From positions 123,779,826 to 123,843,825 of the forward strand of contig CM075850.1 of NCBI GenBank assembly GCA_037975125.1: a stretch of DNA of 64,000 nt, read 5' to 3'. Below, piece after piece: positions 50,701 through 61,539 of the stretch. Source of the stretch: Latrodectus hesperus (taxonomy: Eukaryota; Arthropoda; Arachnida; Araneae; Theridiidae). The notes under the pieces are model-generated. The model saw only the letters and a program-made list of their open reading frames with translations. It was not told the DNA's origin and did no database searches. How positions within the stretch are numbered: position 1 is the first letter of the stretch; every line of letters starts with the position of its first letter. The translations under genes were made by a program, and so were the position numbers.

Positions 50701-52945
50701 TTATTATAAATTATCAGGAGGAAAAAGTAGCAACTGGTGGTGGAGACCTTATGAGTGATTTGTTTAATAAACTTCAAATGAGGAGAAAAGGAATATCTGG
50801 TATGTTTTATGCTAATGTTTCATTTTATTCTTTAATTTAAAAGTGTTCTGAAAGATTTCATTTAGATGTGAAAACCTAAAACTGTAACTTAATAGCAGGT
50901 ATTTATTGCTTCATAAACTTTAAATCACTGTTGATGTTAAAAATTATAATCAAAAATATGATATTTTCTTTAAATTGCTTACCAAAGCAATATTAAAATT
51001 ATATAAATATTGCTTTGGTAAAAGTAAATTTCAAAACATTCATTTTCTTGTAAATTTCAAATTAAGAGGTTTTATTAGTGCCTTGAACTTTATCTGTAAT
51101 TAACATTTGTTACTCATAAGGTGTTTGTTTATGGTATTTATTATGTGATGTTAATTAGTATTATTGTTTATAAAAAATTACAGTTAGCTATGTGAATGGT
51201 TTTCACAATTTTGTCCCAATTTAAAGTTCTATTTTAAATGCTAAAATTATTTTTGGCTTTTTTGGAAATGCTCCAAAAACAATCCTTACTTCCACGCATA
51301 AAATTACATACTTTCTTGGTATTAAATCCAACACAATATCCTCATATTTATTGTTTCTTGTGTTAATTCATGCTTTCATTGACTTTTTGGTAGATTTTAA
51401 TGAATAGGTGAAGAGTTGAACCTGATGAAGTTTATATTAATAACTATGTTTTAAGTAGAATTAGAAAACAGATTTTTAGTAATTTCATTTTTTCAGATTT
51501 TTCAAAACATTTTCTCTTAACGAAAATTCATATAAAGCAAAGTAGTAATACATTCTGATTTTGTTGAAATATTTAACTTTGTAAACTTATGTTTGAATAT
51601 GATAAACTTTTTTGATGGTTGTGAACTTTTTAATTACTAAGGAGGCTTATGAATAACTTTATTCTTCAGGAAGCTAAATTAGAAGTTATGTATCTGCTGT
51701 AAAGCTTTATTTTTATGATGATCCCATGTGGTTGCACAGTTCCCCCATAGGGCTTCCTGACATTTTGCTGTCAGCATATAAAAAATAACCAGGAATAATA
51801 TTTATCAATGTATCATAAAATTGTCAATGTTAATTGTGGTAAATACAAGGAGTTATATATCTTTTAATTTATCTACTTACATGCTAAACAACCAGGTTAC
51901 ATTAACATGTCATGGTATGAAAGGATAGTGATAAAAAACCTCCTTTACCTTCTCAACTCAATAACCATCAAATATACAGAAATGTGTGCCATGTTACATA
52001 AATCACATTGGGCTATTCAAACATCATTTTGACTTGATTCTGACATTCTAAGTTTTATTTTATATTGATAGCTATCAATAAGTCTTTATTGATAATTTCT
52101 ATCTAAACTCTATTTAGCCAATCATCCTGAAATTTTTCCTCCAAATATTCACTTATGTAAAACTTTCTTCTCATTCTGTAGACAATTAAATTTTAGGGCC
52201 AATAATAGTTTGACTTTTTTTTCATCAATCATTCAAATACAAATCGTGTGTACTGTAGATGTAGTCCAAAAATCTAAATATTTCAAGAAATTGCTTAAAT
52301 GTACTAATTAAGTAAATATCTGAGCAATTTCTCAGTACTCTATCGTGGTAAAATCAATCAGAATGTAGCTTACAATTTAATGCCTTTTAAGATTGTCATG
52401 ATTATCTTCATAATGTGTGTCTAGTCATGTTGCAATCTACATATTTTCTAAAATGTAGAATTTCTAAAACACAACAGGAATAGCAACAGTTGATTTATGA
52501 GTCTTTTTCTTAAAATAGTCATGTATATTCCTTTTTAATTTTTTAGAAGAATTATGTGATTCATTTACATATAAAATCAGCTATAGTCTTTAAAATTTGT
52601 GAGTTCATTTCAATAAATTTTTTATAATGTTGCCTTTATTATGTAAGACATTTATTTCTATAAAATGTATGCTGATTTTGCTGTAAAACATCAGTTTACT
52701 TTATATAAACTTGTTTTATATCTTATTTCACATGTATTTGAAAAAGTGACCATCATTGCAATTATTGTCGACTTTCAGGTGCCAATAGAGCTGGTAGTAT
52801 TTCTGAAGGTAGTAATGTTCCGCCTGCTCTAAATCCAGGTTCTGCATTAGAAAAAATATCTTCTATGATACCACCTCCTCCCTTATCAAAGCAACCTGAG
52901 AGCACATCTGGCAATGATGAAAATGATGATGATGAGTGGGATTAA
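41756..52945 (+). CDS. WASHC1: WASH complex subunit 1 (Arp2/3 nucleation-promoting factor)
   Basis: Six exons: 41756-41989, 42065-42351, 43323-43540, 48833-49299, 50718-50799, 52779-52945. They sum to 1455 nt (484 aa); all phases match and all borders are GT/AG. The N-terminal WAHD1 region has [47 protein letters not shown] and LPDLPGVADDL. A 19-residue polyproline run sits at about 315-333. The VCA tail follows: WH2 ([14 protein letters not shown], about 366-395), the C/connector helix [16 protein letters not shown] (412-427) and an acidic end finishing in DDDEWD. On endosomes WASH, with strumpellin, SWIP, FAM21 and CCDC53, activates Arp2/3 to make branched actin for retromer-dependent sorting. 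Human WASHC1 is about 465 aa, so length is normal. The start is the first ATG of a Met-Lys-Met pair. Intron 3 is 5.3 kb. Confidence 0.96.
44738..44793. repeat. (AT)n microsatellite, WASHC1 intron 3
   Basis: Pure AT dinucleotides interrupted once by atgt. A second run lies at 45659-45681. Confidence 0.9.
46451..47107. mobile_element. Non-autonomous hAT-like DNA transposon, WASHC1 intron 3
   Basis: The left end reads CAGGGGTGCACAACCT and the right end, reverse-complemented, CAGGGATGCACAACCT; both continue into a ggcc-rich region (gaggggccaaaa; gcgggccaactt). CAGGG-type ends followed by GGCC-rich sequence are typical of hAT (Charlie/Tip100-like) elements. Both flanks are TA repeats, so an 8-bp duplication atatatat is compatible but cannot be proven. 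Length 657 bp with no transposase frame, hence non-autonomous. Confidence 0.8.
50980..51020. repeat. Perfect 15-bp hairpin, WASHC1 intron 5
   Basis: taccaaagcaatatt at 50980-50994 and aatattgctttggta at 51006-51020 form a perfect stem with an 11-base loop. No function evident. Confidence 0.6.
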
Positions 52946-53190
52946 TATTTAATTTCCTGTAGGAAAATTCATTTTATTGAAGAATGTTATAATTACCTTC
53001 AAATATTAAATTATTTATAGCTACATTTGATAGATTTGGGTTGCCTATTAAAACATTTGCAACCATTGTTTTGATTAAAAGGTCAACTAATTTTTGAACA
53101 AAAAATGAAAGATAATTTTGTTGAAGCTTGTATTACATGATTGTGATATATTTTTTAAAGATGTATAAATATATTTTAGACTGTATGCTT

Positions 53191-53196
53191 AATAAA
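53191..53196 (+). terminator. Poly(A) signal of WASHC1
   Basis: AATAAA about 245 bases after the stop, followed by a T/GT-rich stretch (ttttgctgttttttgtgtttt). Confidence 0.6.
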
Positions 53197-53199
53197 ATA

Positions 53200-54937
53200 T
53201 TATTTTGCTGTTTTTTGTGTTTTAGTTTTGCCATCGAATATATGAATAATTTGTATATTTGGTTTAGGAATGTATTAAAAATTGTTTGTGCTATTTGATA
53301 AACTTATATAATATAAATAACAAATAAAATTTATTTAATAGAAGTTATTAAATTAAAGTTTATCAAGTCTTTATTGATTTTATGACACATTAAATTTCAA
53401 CTGCACATTTCTTATATTATTAAAATTTTATGATTTTTGATGCTTTATTTTGCTTTCCTATAGAATTCTTTTTTCATATTTTGATACTTTACTATTAGTA
53501 CTCATTTGTACCGTTTAATTAAGATGTATTTAAAATCTTAATAGTTAATGCATTTCATTAGTTTTTAAAAATAGGGCTAGTAAAAAAATATGATTCATTT
53601 CTCAAAATATGCATAACAATGATAGCATTATATATTTGAAATGAATATATAATATAAAATATGAGAATTTATGATAAAGATAAAAAAAATTGAACTGCTG
53701 TTATTTGAGATCTGTTTTAATTTAACGCAGGGTAAAAAGGGGCTTAAATAAAAATTTAACACAGTTACATTTTAATTATGATCATTAATAATATTTGCTT
53801 TTATCTGTCATTTTCTGTCCCTGAAATATTTCTGCATTAAGTATTTACATTTTATGCTATTTGATAGCATTGTATGGTTAAAAACGAAAATAGTTCTGTC
53901 CAATTCATCAAATATTTATGTACCTGATTGAGATTTTTTCTGACAGCATAGATTCTATATTTTCAGTTGAATATTATTCTTATTCTCATAATTTTTCGTA
54001 AACTATCAAAACTATTAATGTAGTAATTGATGTTAATAGATTCTTGAAATAATTTCTTGAAATATTAAGTTATTTTGTGTACATATTTTTATTGAAGGAA
54101 CTATGTTTTGTATGAAGTCAATTTCTTAGTCATACTGACTAGTGTCTGAATATATAATATGCGAATAATGTCTAAAAAATCATGTTGATTACAATCATTA
54201 TGTTAATATATTAGGATTAATTGTATATTAGTTTATATTACACTTTATAAAGTTTTATATGAAGGTACAATTTATATTTTAAATGGAATAAATTATTTTT
54301 TATATGAAATAAATAGAGTATATAATAGAGTGAATATGTAAAATTAACTTTATTTTCTTCAATTATAAATTCTATGTTTCAAAATACTAAAATTATAACT
54401 GTGCTTTGGACTACAGAAACTTTTCATTGTTGTGCAATATTCAGATACAACTCTCATAATGTGCTTTAATGAATAAATTGGAATTAATTTTACTGGCACT
54501 AGCTACACTTTTCTCCAACTTTTCTATAACTGAGTCATCCACATCTACAGATTGGCAAAGAATCCACGCACCTCCTAGAACAAATAATTAATTTTAGATT
54601 TCAAAAAAAAAAAAGATTTTTTGATAAGAATCTTTGAATTTTATTATTCTTAAAATAAAAATCAAAGATTCTTATTTTAAGAATCTTTGATAAATAAAAA
54701 TGCTTTTCATTCCTGTAGAAAATTTTTCCTTTCTGATGTTAGAATAAATTATTTGTTTTTTACAATAGCAAAGCATTAATTATTAGGTCTTTGTCTTTTT
54801 TGTAACCCTCAATTTATTCAACAAATAATTTAAAAGCGGCATTCAACGAATATTTTTGGTACCTGAAGATGAATATTTATCCAGTTGGAAGTTTTGTTGC
54901 AAATGAAATATACATAACATTATATATCAAAAGAATA
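53200..54937. other. AT-rich intergenic DNA downstream of WASHC1
   Basis: No gene recognised. A near-perfect 21-bp inverted repeat (54624-54644 and 54655-54675, sharing aatcttt/aaagatt words) lies next to an A-run, and the word aagaatctttga recurs just after it. Confidence 0.6.
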
Positions 54938-55799
54938 TAGTAGAACCTCATTATATATAATCTGGACTAGTAGGGTATCTAGGTTGTCTGAATTATAATA
55001 ATATGGATTAATCAAAATTTATAAATTGAGTCAAGGTACACAAACTACTGTATACAACAAAAATTGTATTTTGAATTAAGAAAAGGAAATATAACATTGT
55101 ATTTGAGTGAATTGAATGTATAGACTGGGTATACAATAAACAAATATTGAGAAATTTTCTCAAGTTGGTCGGGCTTATCTTCTCTAACTCAATTTGTCAG
55201 GCTTACTGTTACTTATGACACTTGGACTAGCCAAGCTTGCTAGCCGACGGATATGCGAAATTAAGGCAGAAGGGTGCATCTTTTGTTTTAACCAGAGCAC
55301 CACAAAGGTGAAAGTACGTCTTTGCCCTAAGTCTCTTCAGATAGATGGTACCACCAGAGACCACTCCTCAATTTTGACATTCATCTGAAGGGGTGGAAGT
55401 TTTCTTCCGACTATTACACCATGTAACCGACCACAGGACTTTCGATTTCATAGATTTAGTGAGCACGTATATTGTATGTACTCGGTGGCTCTTTGGCGGA
55501 ATTGGGAATCGAACCCAGCCCTTCCGGACGGAAGGCCGATCGTAGCTGAAACCGATAGGCTACCATGGCTATACACGCTTACTAGTTGAAAGAAGCAACT
55601 GATATTTACTTCAGTGGTTATTTCTTGAATAATTGGGAAGATGTCTCAAATGAACGGTTTGACTCATCCGATGTCAACACAGCGCTCCAGCTTCAACTAA
55701 AATACATTATTGTGCAAACTCTTTTTGCGTAAACATTATGTGCATATATATGTATGTGTGTACATCTAAGTGGCTGTCTGGATTAACGAGGATTTACTG
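54938..55799. mobile_element. pogo/Tigger-like DNA transposon, non-autonomous, interrupted by a SINE
   Basis: The left end tagtagaacctcattat and the right end, reverse-complemented, cagtaaatcctcgttaatcc both resemble the cagtagaacctcgttat-type termini of pogo/Tigger elements. Both continue to a ctgga/ccaga word. TA dinucleotides lie immediately outside both ends (54936-54937 and 55800-55801), fitting the Tc1/mariner TA target. Of the 862 bases, about 400 are a later SINE insertion. No transposase frame remains. Confidence 0.65.
55185..55585 (-). repeat. tRNA-derived SINE, family 1 copy A, nested in the pogo-like element
   Basis: On the minus strand the head has tatagccatggtagcc (box A-like) and gggttcgattccc (box B, near-consensus), then a body ending near acttatgacacttgg. 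The body matches the copy at about 62845-63222 word for word in many places: acttatgac...ttgga, agccaacg/agccgacg, tttgttttaac..gagcacca, agatagatgg..ccaccaga. Both copies are in minus orientation. Confidence 0.8.
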
Positions 55800-56094
55800 T
55801 ATTGTGTGTGTTCATTATGAATTCGTTTTAGAAAAGTGTCTTTAAATAATAGTTGAAGAATTAGAATAAAAATCAATATAATTTTTTTATAAATCACCTT
55901 TTTGTGAAAGTATATACTTTTCTTGTAATTTTTTTAGAGATATCCCAAATCAGGAATAGTTTGGCCAATATATTCTGCTGGTACATATATGTACAAAATG
56001 ATGTAAAGGAGCCTCCTGGTCTTTCCTTATTGATTAACCCTCTTAAGTGTGTAAATAAATTTATACATTTTCTGCACCGCAATATAAATACATT

Positions 56095-56490
56095 TGTAAT
56101 GCTGCTGAAACGTGGGCGATTACCGAAAGCAATAAAGAAATCGTAGCAGTTTTTGAAAGAAAGGTACTGCGAGGTATTTTAGGAGGTGTAAAATGCAATG
56201 ATACGTGAAAAAGAGCATTATTTCAATCCAAAGATTGAAATGGGCAGGACAGCTGATCAGGATGGAAGATGGTCGATGCACCAAAACAATTTTCGACGCT
56301 AAGCCAACTGGAGCTTGAAAAAGGGGAAGACGATGATCTAGTGGATTGACTATCCTGAAACAAATCTGAAGATTCTGAAAATAAAAATGGAAGAGTCTAT
56401 TAGAGCAGAGGAAGTCTGGAAATCAACTCTGCGGAAGAGCATGGCCCACCCTGGGCTGATGCACTCCTGAGGAAGGAATGAACGCATGTA
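56095..56490 (+). mobile_element. 3' tail of an RTE-type non-LTR retrotransposon, copy 1
   Basis: Broken frames encode AETWAITESNKEIVAVFERK, then VLRGILGG, a WNGQ..WKMVD-like remnant of the 'RWAGH..RMED' block, and a final AEEHGPPWADAL/'KAHPGL'-like end. These are the post-RT C-terminal hallmarks of RTE-type elements. Several stops and frameshifts are present, so it is inactive. Confidence 0.65.
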
Positions 56491-56574
56491 TTGTAACACT
56501 GGAAGTTCAGTACAAAAGTCTGCTGTCAGAGTGTGAGCTTCACTCCATTTTCCGCTAAGATTAGCAAAGTGGAG

Positions 56575-56845
56575 CATCATTTGCTACGGGCAGTGATTGG
56601 GAGGGTGACTACATATTCTCCCTCTCTCACTGGGTTCCTGGAGCTCCGTGGGCTGGGGACGCGTCCCTGTTAGTATATGATGTCCAAAGTCCTCCCACTG
56701 GTGTGGAGAAGAGAGTGCCAGACCATTCCTCGTCACCTGACTGTGGCTCAAAATTATGAGGCAGTTGATGATAAACTATAATTCAAAACCCATTAACATT
56801 AAGCCATAAACTGGGGCTCGCCTGCACCGCTATCTATATATGTCA
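56575..56845. repeat. Unclassified GC-richer repeat-like segment
   Basis: About 270 bases, far less AT-rich than the surroundings (tgggctggggacgcgtccctg, ggctcgcctgcaccgctatc). Directly follows the RTE tail and may be its 3' UTR or a separate SINE-like insertion. No box A/B pair could be recognised with confidence. Confidence 0.4.
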
Positions 56846-57049
56846 GATAATGACAATAGACTCTGTCAGACAAACATGCCTTATTTAGAATGGAGTACAC
56901 TGAGGAAATATCCTATAATGTTCTTAATTTTATCTGAGTACTAATTTTTTGCTATTATTTGCAACAACATTTCTAATGAATGGATAAAAACCCGCTGTGG
57001 CAAATGTTATTTAAAAAAAAAAGCTATAATGATGCTGAATATTTCTTTT

Positions 57050-57465
57050 ATGTAGTTTGAAAGAAAGAGAAAACATTAGCGATTTTTAAGAGAAAGGTCC
57101 TAAGAACTATTTTTGGTGTTGTCCTGGAAAATAACACCTGGCGAAAAAGGTATAACTTTGAACTGTACAAAATCTATGGAGAAGACATTATTAAATCAAT
57201 AAAACTATCTAGAATGAGATGGACAGACCACCTCATGAGAATGAGTACAGAGATAACACCAATAAAGGTCTTCAACACCACCCCTTTTTGTAGTAGACCA
57301 AGAGAAAGACCCAAAAAGAAATGGAAGGACTGCCTGGAAGAAGACTTCAACATACTTAAAGTGAAAAACTGGAGGTCGATTTCTAGAAAAGGGGCGGAAT
57401 GACAGAGACTTCTGAAGAAGGCCAAGGCCCACAAAGGGCTGTCGTGCAAATGTTGATGATGATGA
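57050..57465 (+). mobile_element. 3' tail of an RTE-type non-LTR retrotransposon, copy 2
   Basis: The open stretch at 57214-57402 encodes MRWTDHLMRMST, SRPRERPKKKWKDCLEEDF and ILKVKNWRSISRKGAE, followed after a stop by QRLLKKAKAHKGL. This is the conserved RTE-type C-terminal block (RWAGH-like, RGRPK-like, AKAHPGL-like). The 5' part is missing. The copy ends in a tgatgatgatga repeat, as many RTE elements end in short tandem repeats. Same orientation as copy 1. Confidence 0.8.
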
Positions 57466-57489
57466 GTTTAAAAGAAACAAGGGATCTTC

Positions 57490-57665
57490 TACAAATCTTC
57501 AAAGCCGAATAGTTAATGCCGTAGCCTTTGATTCAACAATGTTAAAGTTTGATCCCTATCTCGGGTATGGATGCTTCTTGTGACTCTTGATCTACTTTAA
57601 ATTGTAGGTTCCTGTCTAATTAGCTCTCATATTCACTAGTGACCGTTGTGAGCGACAAACAAACC
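57490..57665 (+). repeat. SINE remnant, family 2
   Basis: Contains tagttaatgccgtagcc (box A-like) and agtttgatccctatctcggg (box B-like), followed by gtatggatgcttcttg. The last word recurs after similar box B remnants near 59290 and 60670, which points to one family. Confidence 0.45.
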
Positions 57666-58475
57666 ACCTAAAAATCTTTGAAATCTGAAAAAAATTCTTT
57701 TACTGGTCTTAAATTCTTAATAAGCAAAGATTTCCCTTCAATAGATCTTAGAGACCAAACATTTTTATTCACTAAAGCAGAGACCAAAATCTCTACTTTC
57801 GATTTAAATCTCATAATTTAAAGAATTTTCTTCTAAATAGAGATCTTAGCACTAAATCTAAAAAAATTAATAGATCTCTTTTCTACAGATTGCAGAAACC
57901 GAAAATCTCACTGTATATCTTAAAAATTAAAATTATTTAAAAAATCTTAAAAACTAATTTGTCAAAAAAGTGACGCATCTGTGAAACTATGTGAAAGAAA
58001 CAAAGTGCAAAGTGGGGATATTATATGTGCATTTTACATCTCAAAGTCATTATAATTTCCAGCTATTTCAAATTTCATGTATAATGAGTTTATACGAAAT
58101 TAGTATTTACGAGTCCCAAGTATTACAAAATTAATTTTTCATCACAAATTAGTTGGTAATTATTGTCAATAATTAATGTGAATAATTTTGTCGATTCATT
58201 TAAATTATTTTCCTTAAAATACTTATTATATGAATCAATTCATATTTACTGAAAACTTAGTTCATAATACGGAGAGTGTTGACAGCATATTTGAGAACAA
58301 TTAATTAGATTGGTGTTATATAATGTAATATAAACCTGAAATCATAGTGTGTGACTGAGATACATACTTCCTTTTTAGTTTGATAAAAGTACCTGCTTTA
58401 AAACGTGTATCACAAATCAAGCACAAATGATTTAATTTAAAATGACATCATACAAATTTATTTCCTGCTTGCGTA

Positions 58476-59102
58476 TACAGGGTGTCCCAAAACGATCGCA
58501 TAAACTCTGCACAGCTAGATTCCTCGTTGGGAGTACATAAAAACTGCCTAAAGAAGCGTTCCTGTACGATCCATATTTTACGAAAAAAATACAAAAAACA
58601 AAGTATGACGTCACTGCCGGTGCCAGAAAAAACACTTTATTGAACATATTAACAACAATATTTTCATATCTTTCCAGACGATAATATTTAAAACGTTCAC
58701 TGCACATATCACGTCATTAATGTGCGCGAAATGGAATGACGTTAAGCCACCGGTGAACTGGTATTTAAAGGGCTGTATCTTGCAGCTACCGGAAGTCTTC
58801 GTATGGTGGCCATGTATTCCATTCGTGACTACGGCGACATGTACTTGATGTACAGCCGATGTAATAGAAATGGCTTACAAACTTTTAGGGAGTATGCCCG
58901 TCGATATCCACAGCATATACTGCTGTTCACATGTTCAATAAAGTGTTTTTTCTTGCACCAGCTGTGACGTCATACTTTGTTTTTCGCAATTTTTTCGTAA
59001 ATTAGGGATCGTACAGGAACGCTTCTTTGGGCAGTTTTTATGTACTCCCAACGAGATATCTAGTTGTGCAGAATTTGTATGGTCGTTTTTGGACACCCTG
59101 TA
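58476..59102. mobile_element. Mariner-superfamily element with ~172-bp inverted repeats and a helix-turn-helix remnant
   Basis: Inverted arms at 58476-58647 and 58931-59102 start TACAGGGTGTCC and share long words, among them cgttgggagtacataaaaac, gaagcgttcctgtacgatcc, aaacaaagtatgacgtcac and aaaaaacactttattgaaca. TA dinucleotides flank both ends, fitting a Tc1/mariner-type target. The 283-base centre encodes, from the ATG at 58803, MYSIRDYGDMYLMYSRCN...FREYARRYP, which resembles the N-terminal helix-turn-helix (DUF4817-like) of mariner-related transposases. The catalytic domain is absent, so the copy is an internal-deletion, non-autonomous derivative. Confidence 0.85.
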
Positions 59103-59279
59103 TATAGACTATGGTATCACATATTTTCCATTTGTTATTAATAATTATGTAACATAAGTGTAGATTATACAACGTAACTGGTAAGCCTTTTGCAAGTTAC
59201 AATCGCTGTATGAATGAAATAAATTATATACAGAGCATTAACATTTTTCTTTTCTTTTTCGCTATGCCAATATACTTTT

Positions 59280-59345
59280 CTTAACAGGTTCGAATTCTGG
59301 TTCGAGCATGGATGTTCCTTTCTCTCTCTCTCTCTCTCTGTTTGT
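59280..59345 (+). repeat. SINE family 2 remnant followed by (TC)n
   Basis: ggttcgaattctggttcgag with catggatgttcc resembles the box B region of family 2. It is followed by a (TC)n tract at about 59319-59339. No box A could be found. Confidence 0.4.
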
Positions 59346-59668
59346 CTTTCTTTATCATTTCATTTTCGGTATTAAGATTGCACAACCACTGCGTGCCCCA
59401 GTGTATAGATGCCATCTCCTTCGCTCATTATAGCACTGAAAAGGTATATCTTAAGGGCAGCAGGGTAGTAGAAAAAAAAGTAATTTTTCGTGTATCTCTT
59501 ATGTTAGAGATAAACTTAAAGATTCCTAACAAATAAAAAAAGTCAAAAATATTTATTTAAATGTAGTATGTGTTTATATGCTGAAAGCGCAACAGCTATT
59601 ACTGTAAGTTCCTGTATTGAAACGCTCCTGGATGTATGCATTTATGAAGCATAACAACAAAACAGCCA

Positions 59669-60031
59669 CTGTTTCTTTCTCTATAATTGCCTATTGTTAT
59701 CGGAGATGCACTGTTGGTCTCGACCACGACTCAAAATATTTTAAGGGACTTTTTCTAATAGTTCCAGGCATAAAAAAAAAATTTAGTTTTTTTGGCCTTT
59801 TTCGACCTTTTTAAAAAATTGATGAAGCTTATGAATGTAATTAATAAATTTAACAAATATTACATTAAAATGTTTGTAAAAATGTCCTCTACAAGAATTC
59901 GGGTGTTTCTAAACGTGTCTGTGCGTTAAAAGTTTCAAACGGTAGATATTCAAAGTACACGATAGTAAAACTTCCACCGCATTTTCCTATAATTGCGCCT
60001 ATTATTATCAGAAATGCACTGTTGTCTCTAA
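59669..60031. repeat. Direct repeat of about 60 bp, spaced about 306 bp
   Basis: Words ctataattgcctattgttat plus gatgcactgttggtctc (59681-59720) recur as ctataattgcgcctattatt plus aatgcactgttgtctct (59987-60029). Direct orientation, offset 306. Either an old tandem duplication of a larger unit or two pieces of one unclassified element. Confidence 0.55.
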
Positions 60032-60654
60032 AATAAACGTCTCTACTGTAAGGCTCACTTACTATTCAGAATAGATTGTGTCAGATTCTATCTGACCTTT
60101 TACTAAACAACGCTAGGGAAATTTCCTTTATGTTTCAGTATGACATGTCCGAATGGGTTGTGTGGCAGCTTTTTGAGATTTTCCCGTGTAAAACGGAGGG
60201 AAAAAAGCCCAATGTCTATAAAAAAAGTTCTTCCGGAAAGCAGCATTAATGCCTTATACCAACCTTCATCCGTTAAGCTGTCTAGTACGGGATGTGTCAA
60301 AAAGAATCTGTAAATGGTGATTGTATTCATTCATTGCATGGGTTCACTAGGGCCTAGTACTAAAATTATGGTCTTCCACATGAAAGGTCTCAGATTTTTT
60401 CCCAATGGTAGTTAAGCAACATTGCGGTTTTGCACTCTATATGTACTTCTGTCTGGGAATGTGATTGGAGGATTTCTAGTTCATCTCTTGAGATTAGCTA
60501 GTATCTGTAAAATGATCTTCCAAAAGACAATTTACGTGATGGATATTTTAAAAAAATACATTATAATAGCTAGATGTTATTATAAGGTATTTTGTAAGTA
60601 TCCATTTTTTTATCTAATTTTTTATCTACACCATCAAAGTTATTAAATGCTTAA

Positions 60655-60720
60655 CAATTCATGGGTTCAATTTTTACTTCGAATGGGGATGTTTGTAGTG
60701 AGACGCGGAGTCCTTTTTAA
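60655..60720 (+). repeat. SINE family 2 remnant
   Basis: atgggttcaatttttacttcg followed by aatggggatgtttgtag matches the layout at 57540 and 59287. Short and decayed. Confidence 0.35.
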
Positions 60721-60774
60721 CAGTCTAATCAAACCTAAAGTGTATAGCGGGGAAAAAACAATTTATTCAGGAGC

Positions 60775-61020
60775 TTATCGTGGCCTGGTAGTAGAATAGC
60801 ACTCTTACGAATAGAATATTCCAGATTCGATCCCAACTATTGTTAAACAACAGGAGACACTCATCTGATTTCTGCGTGTGTCATAATGGGTGATCTGGAG
60901 TATTTCCGGCTTCCTCATTTAAGACTCGTGAATAAGGCCCACTTTCTCTGAAAAGTCATCTTGGAAGATAATAATACAAATTAGATGTTAAAAAACTATG
61001 CGGCAACCTACATTTGTTAA
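60775..61020 (+). repeat. tRNA-derived SINE, family 3 (tentative)
   Basis: gtggcctggtagtagaatag (box A-like) and cagattcgatcccaac (box B, close to GGTTCGANTCC) lie about 30 bases apart, correct spacing for a tRNA head. A less AT-rich body continues to about 61010. Confidence 0.55.
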
Positions 61021-61539
61021 TCTACCAAATACGTAATCTCACATTATTATATCACGTCTCGTCAATGTTTAATCTTTTTTAAATATACATAAATAACTTT
61101 ACGTGCCATGAAACTTTTTTTACTGACTTAAACATAATAATTCACTATTATTTGTTGTGAATTAATCATAACTTAATGCATGTTTACTGGTAATGGTTCC
61201 TTAAGAATATAGCTCGGAAGTTAATTATTACTTACGTAGGCTTACTGAAGGAACGGTTTCAGCACACGACCAAAACGCCATACATCCATTCTCTTCATCA
61301 AAATCGGTTATCATTATGTTTTTTGGAAACACTATACCTGTGAAAAGATTATCATTAAAGTTTTAAAACAAAAAATAATGAACTTGTTTGATTTCTTAGT
61401 ATTATTCCAGTATTTCATCAAAAATTTTAAAAATATTCTCAAAATATATGATTTTTTTTAGAGTTCTGGTGAGAGAACGCAATTTTTTTTTTAATATCCT
61501 ATCGTTTCAGGTGCATTTAGAGTTTTCGGTGCTTGTGTA

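Noticed and set aside
55500..55585. Possible genuine tRNA gene on the minus strand
   Set aside because: Box A and B are present but no full cloverleaf or acceptor stem can be paired, and the segment continues into a shared SINE body.
57174..57480. Minus-strand open frames opposite the RTE tail
   Set aside because: The plus strand carries the recognisable RTE C-terminal block; these are shadows.
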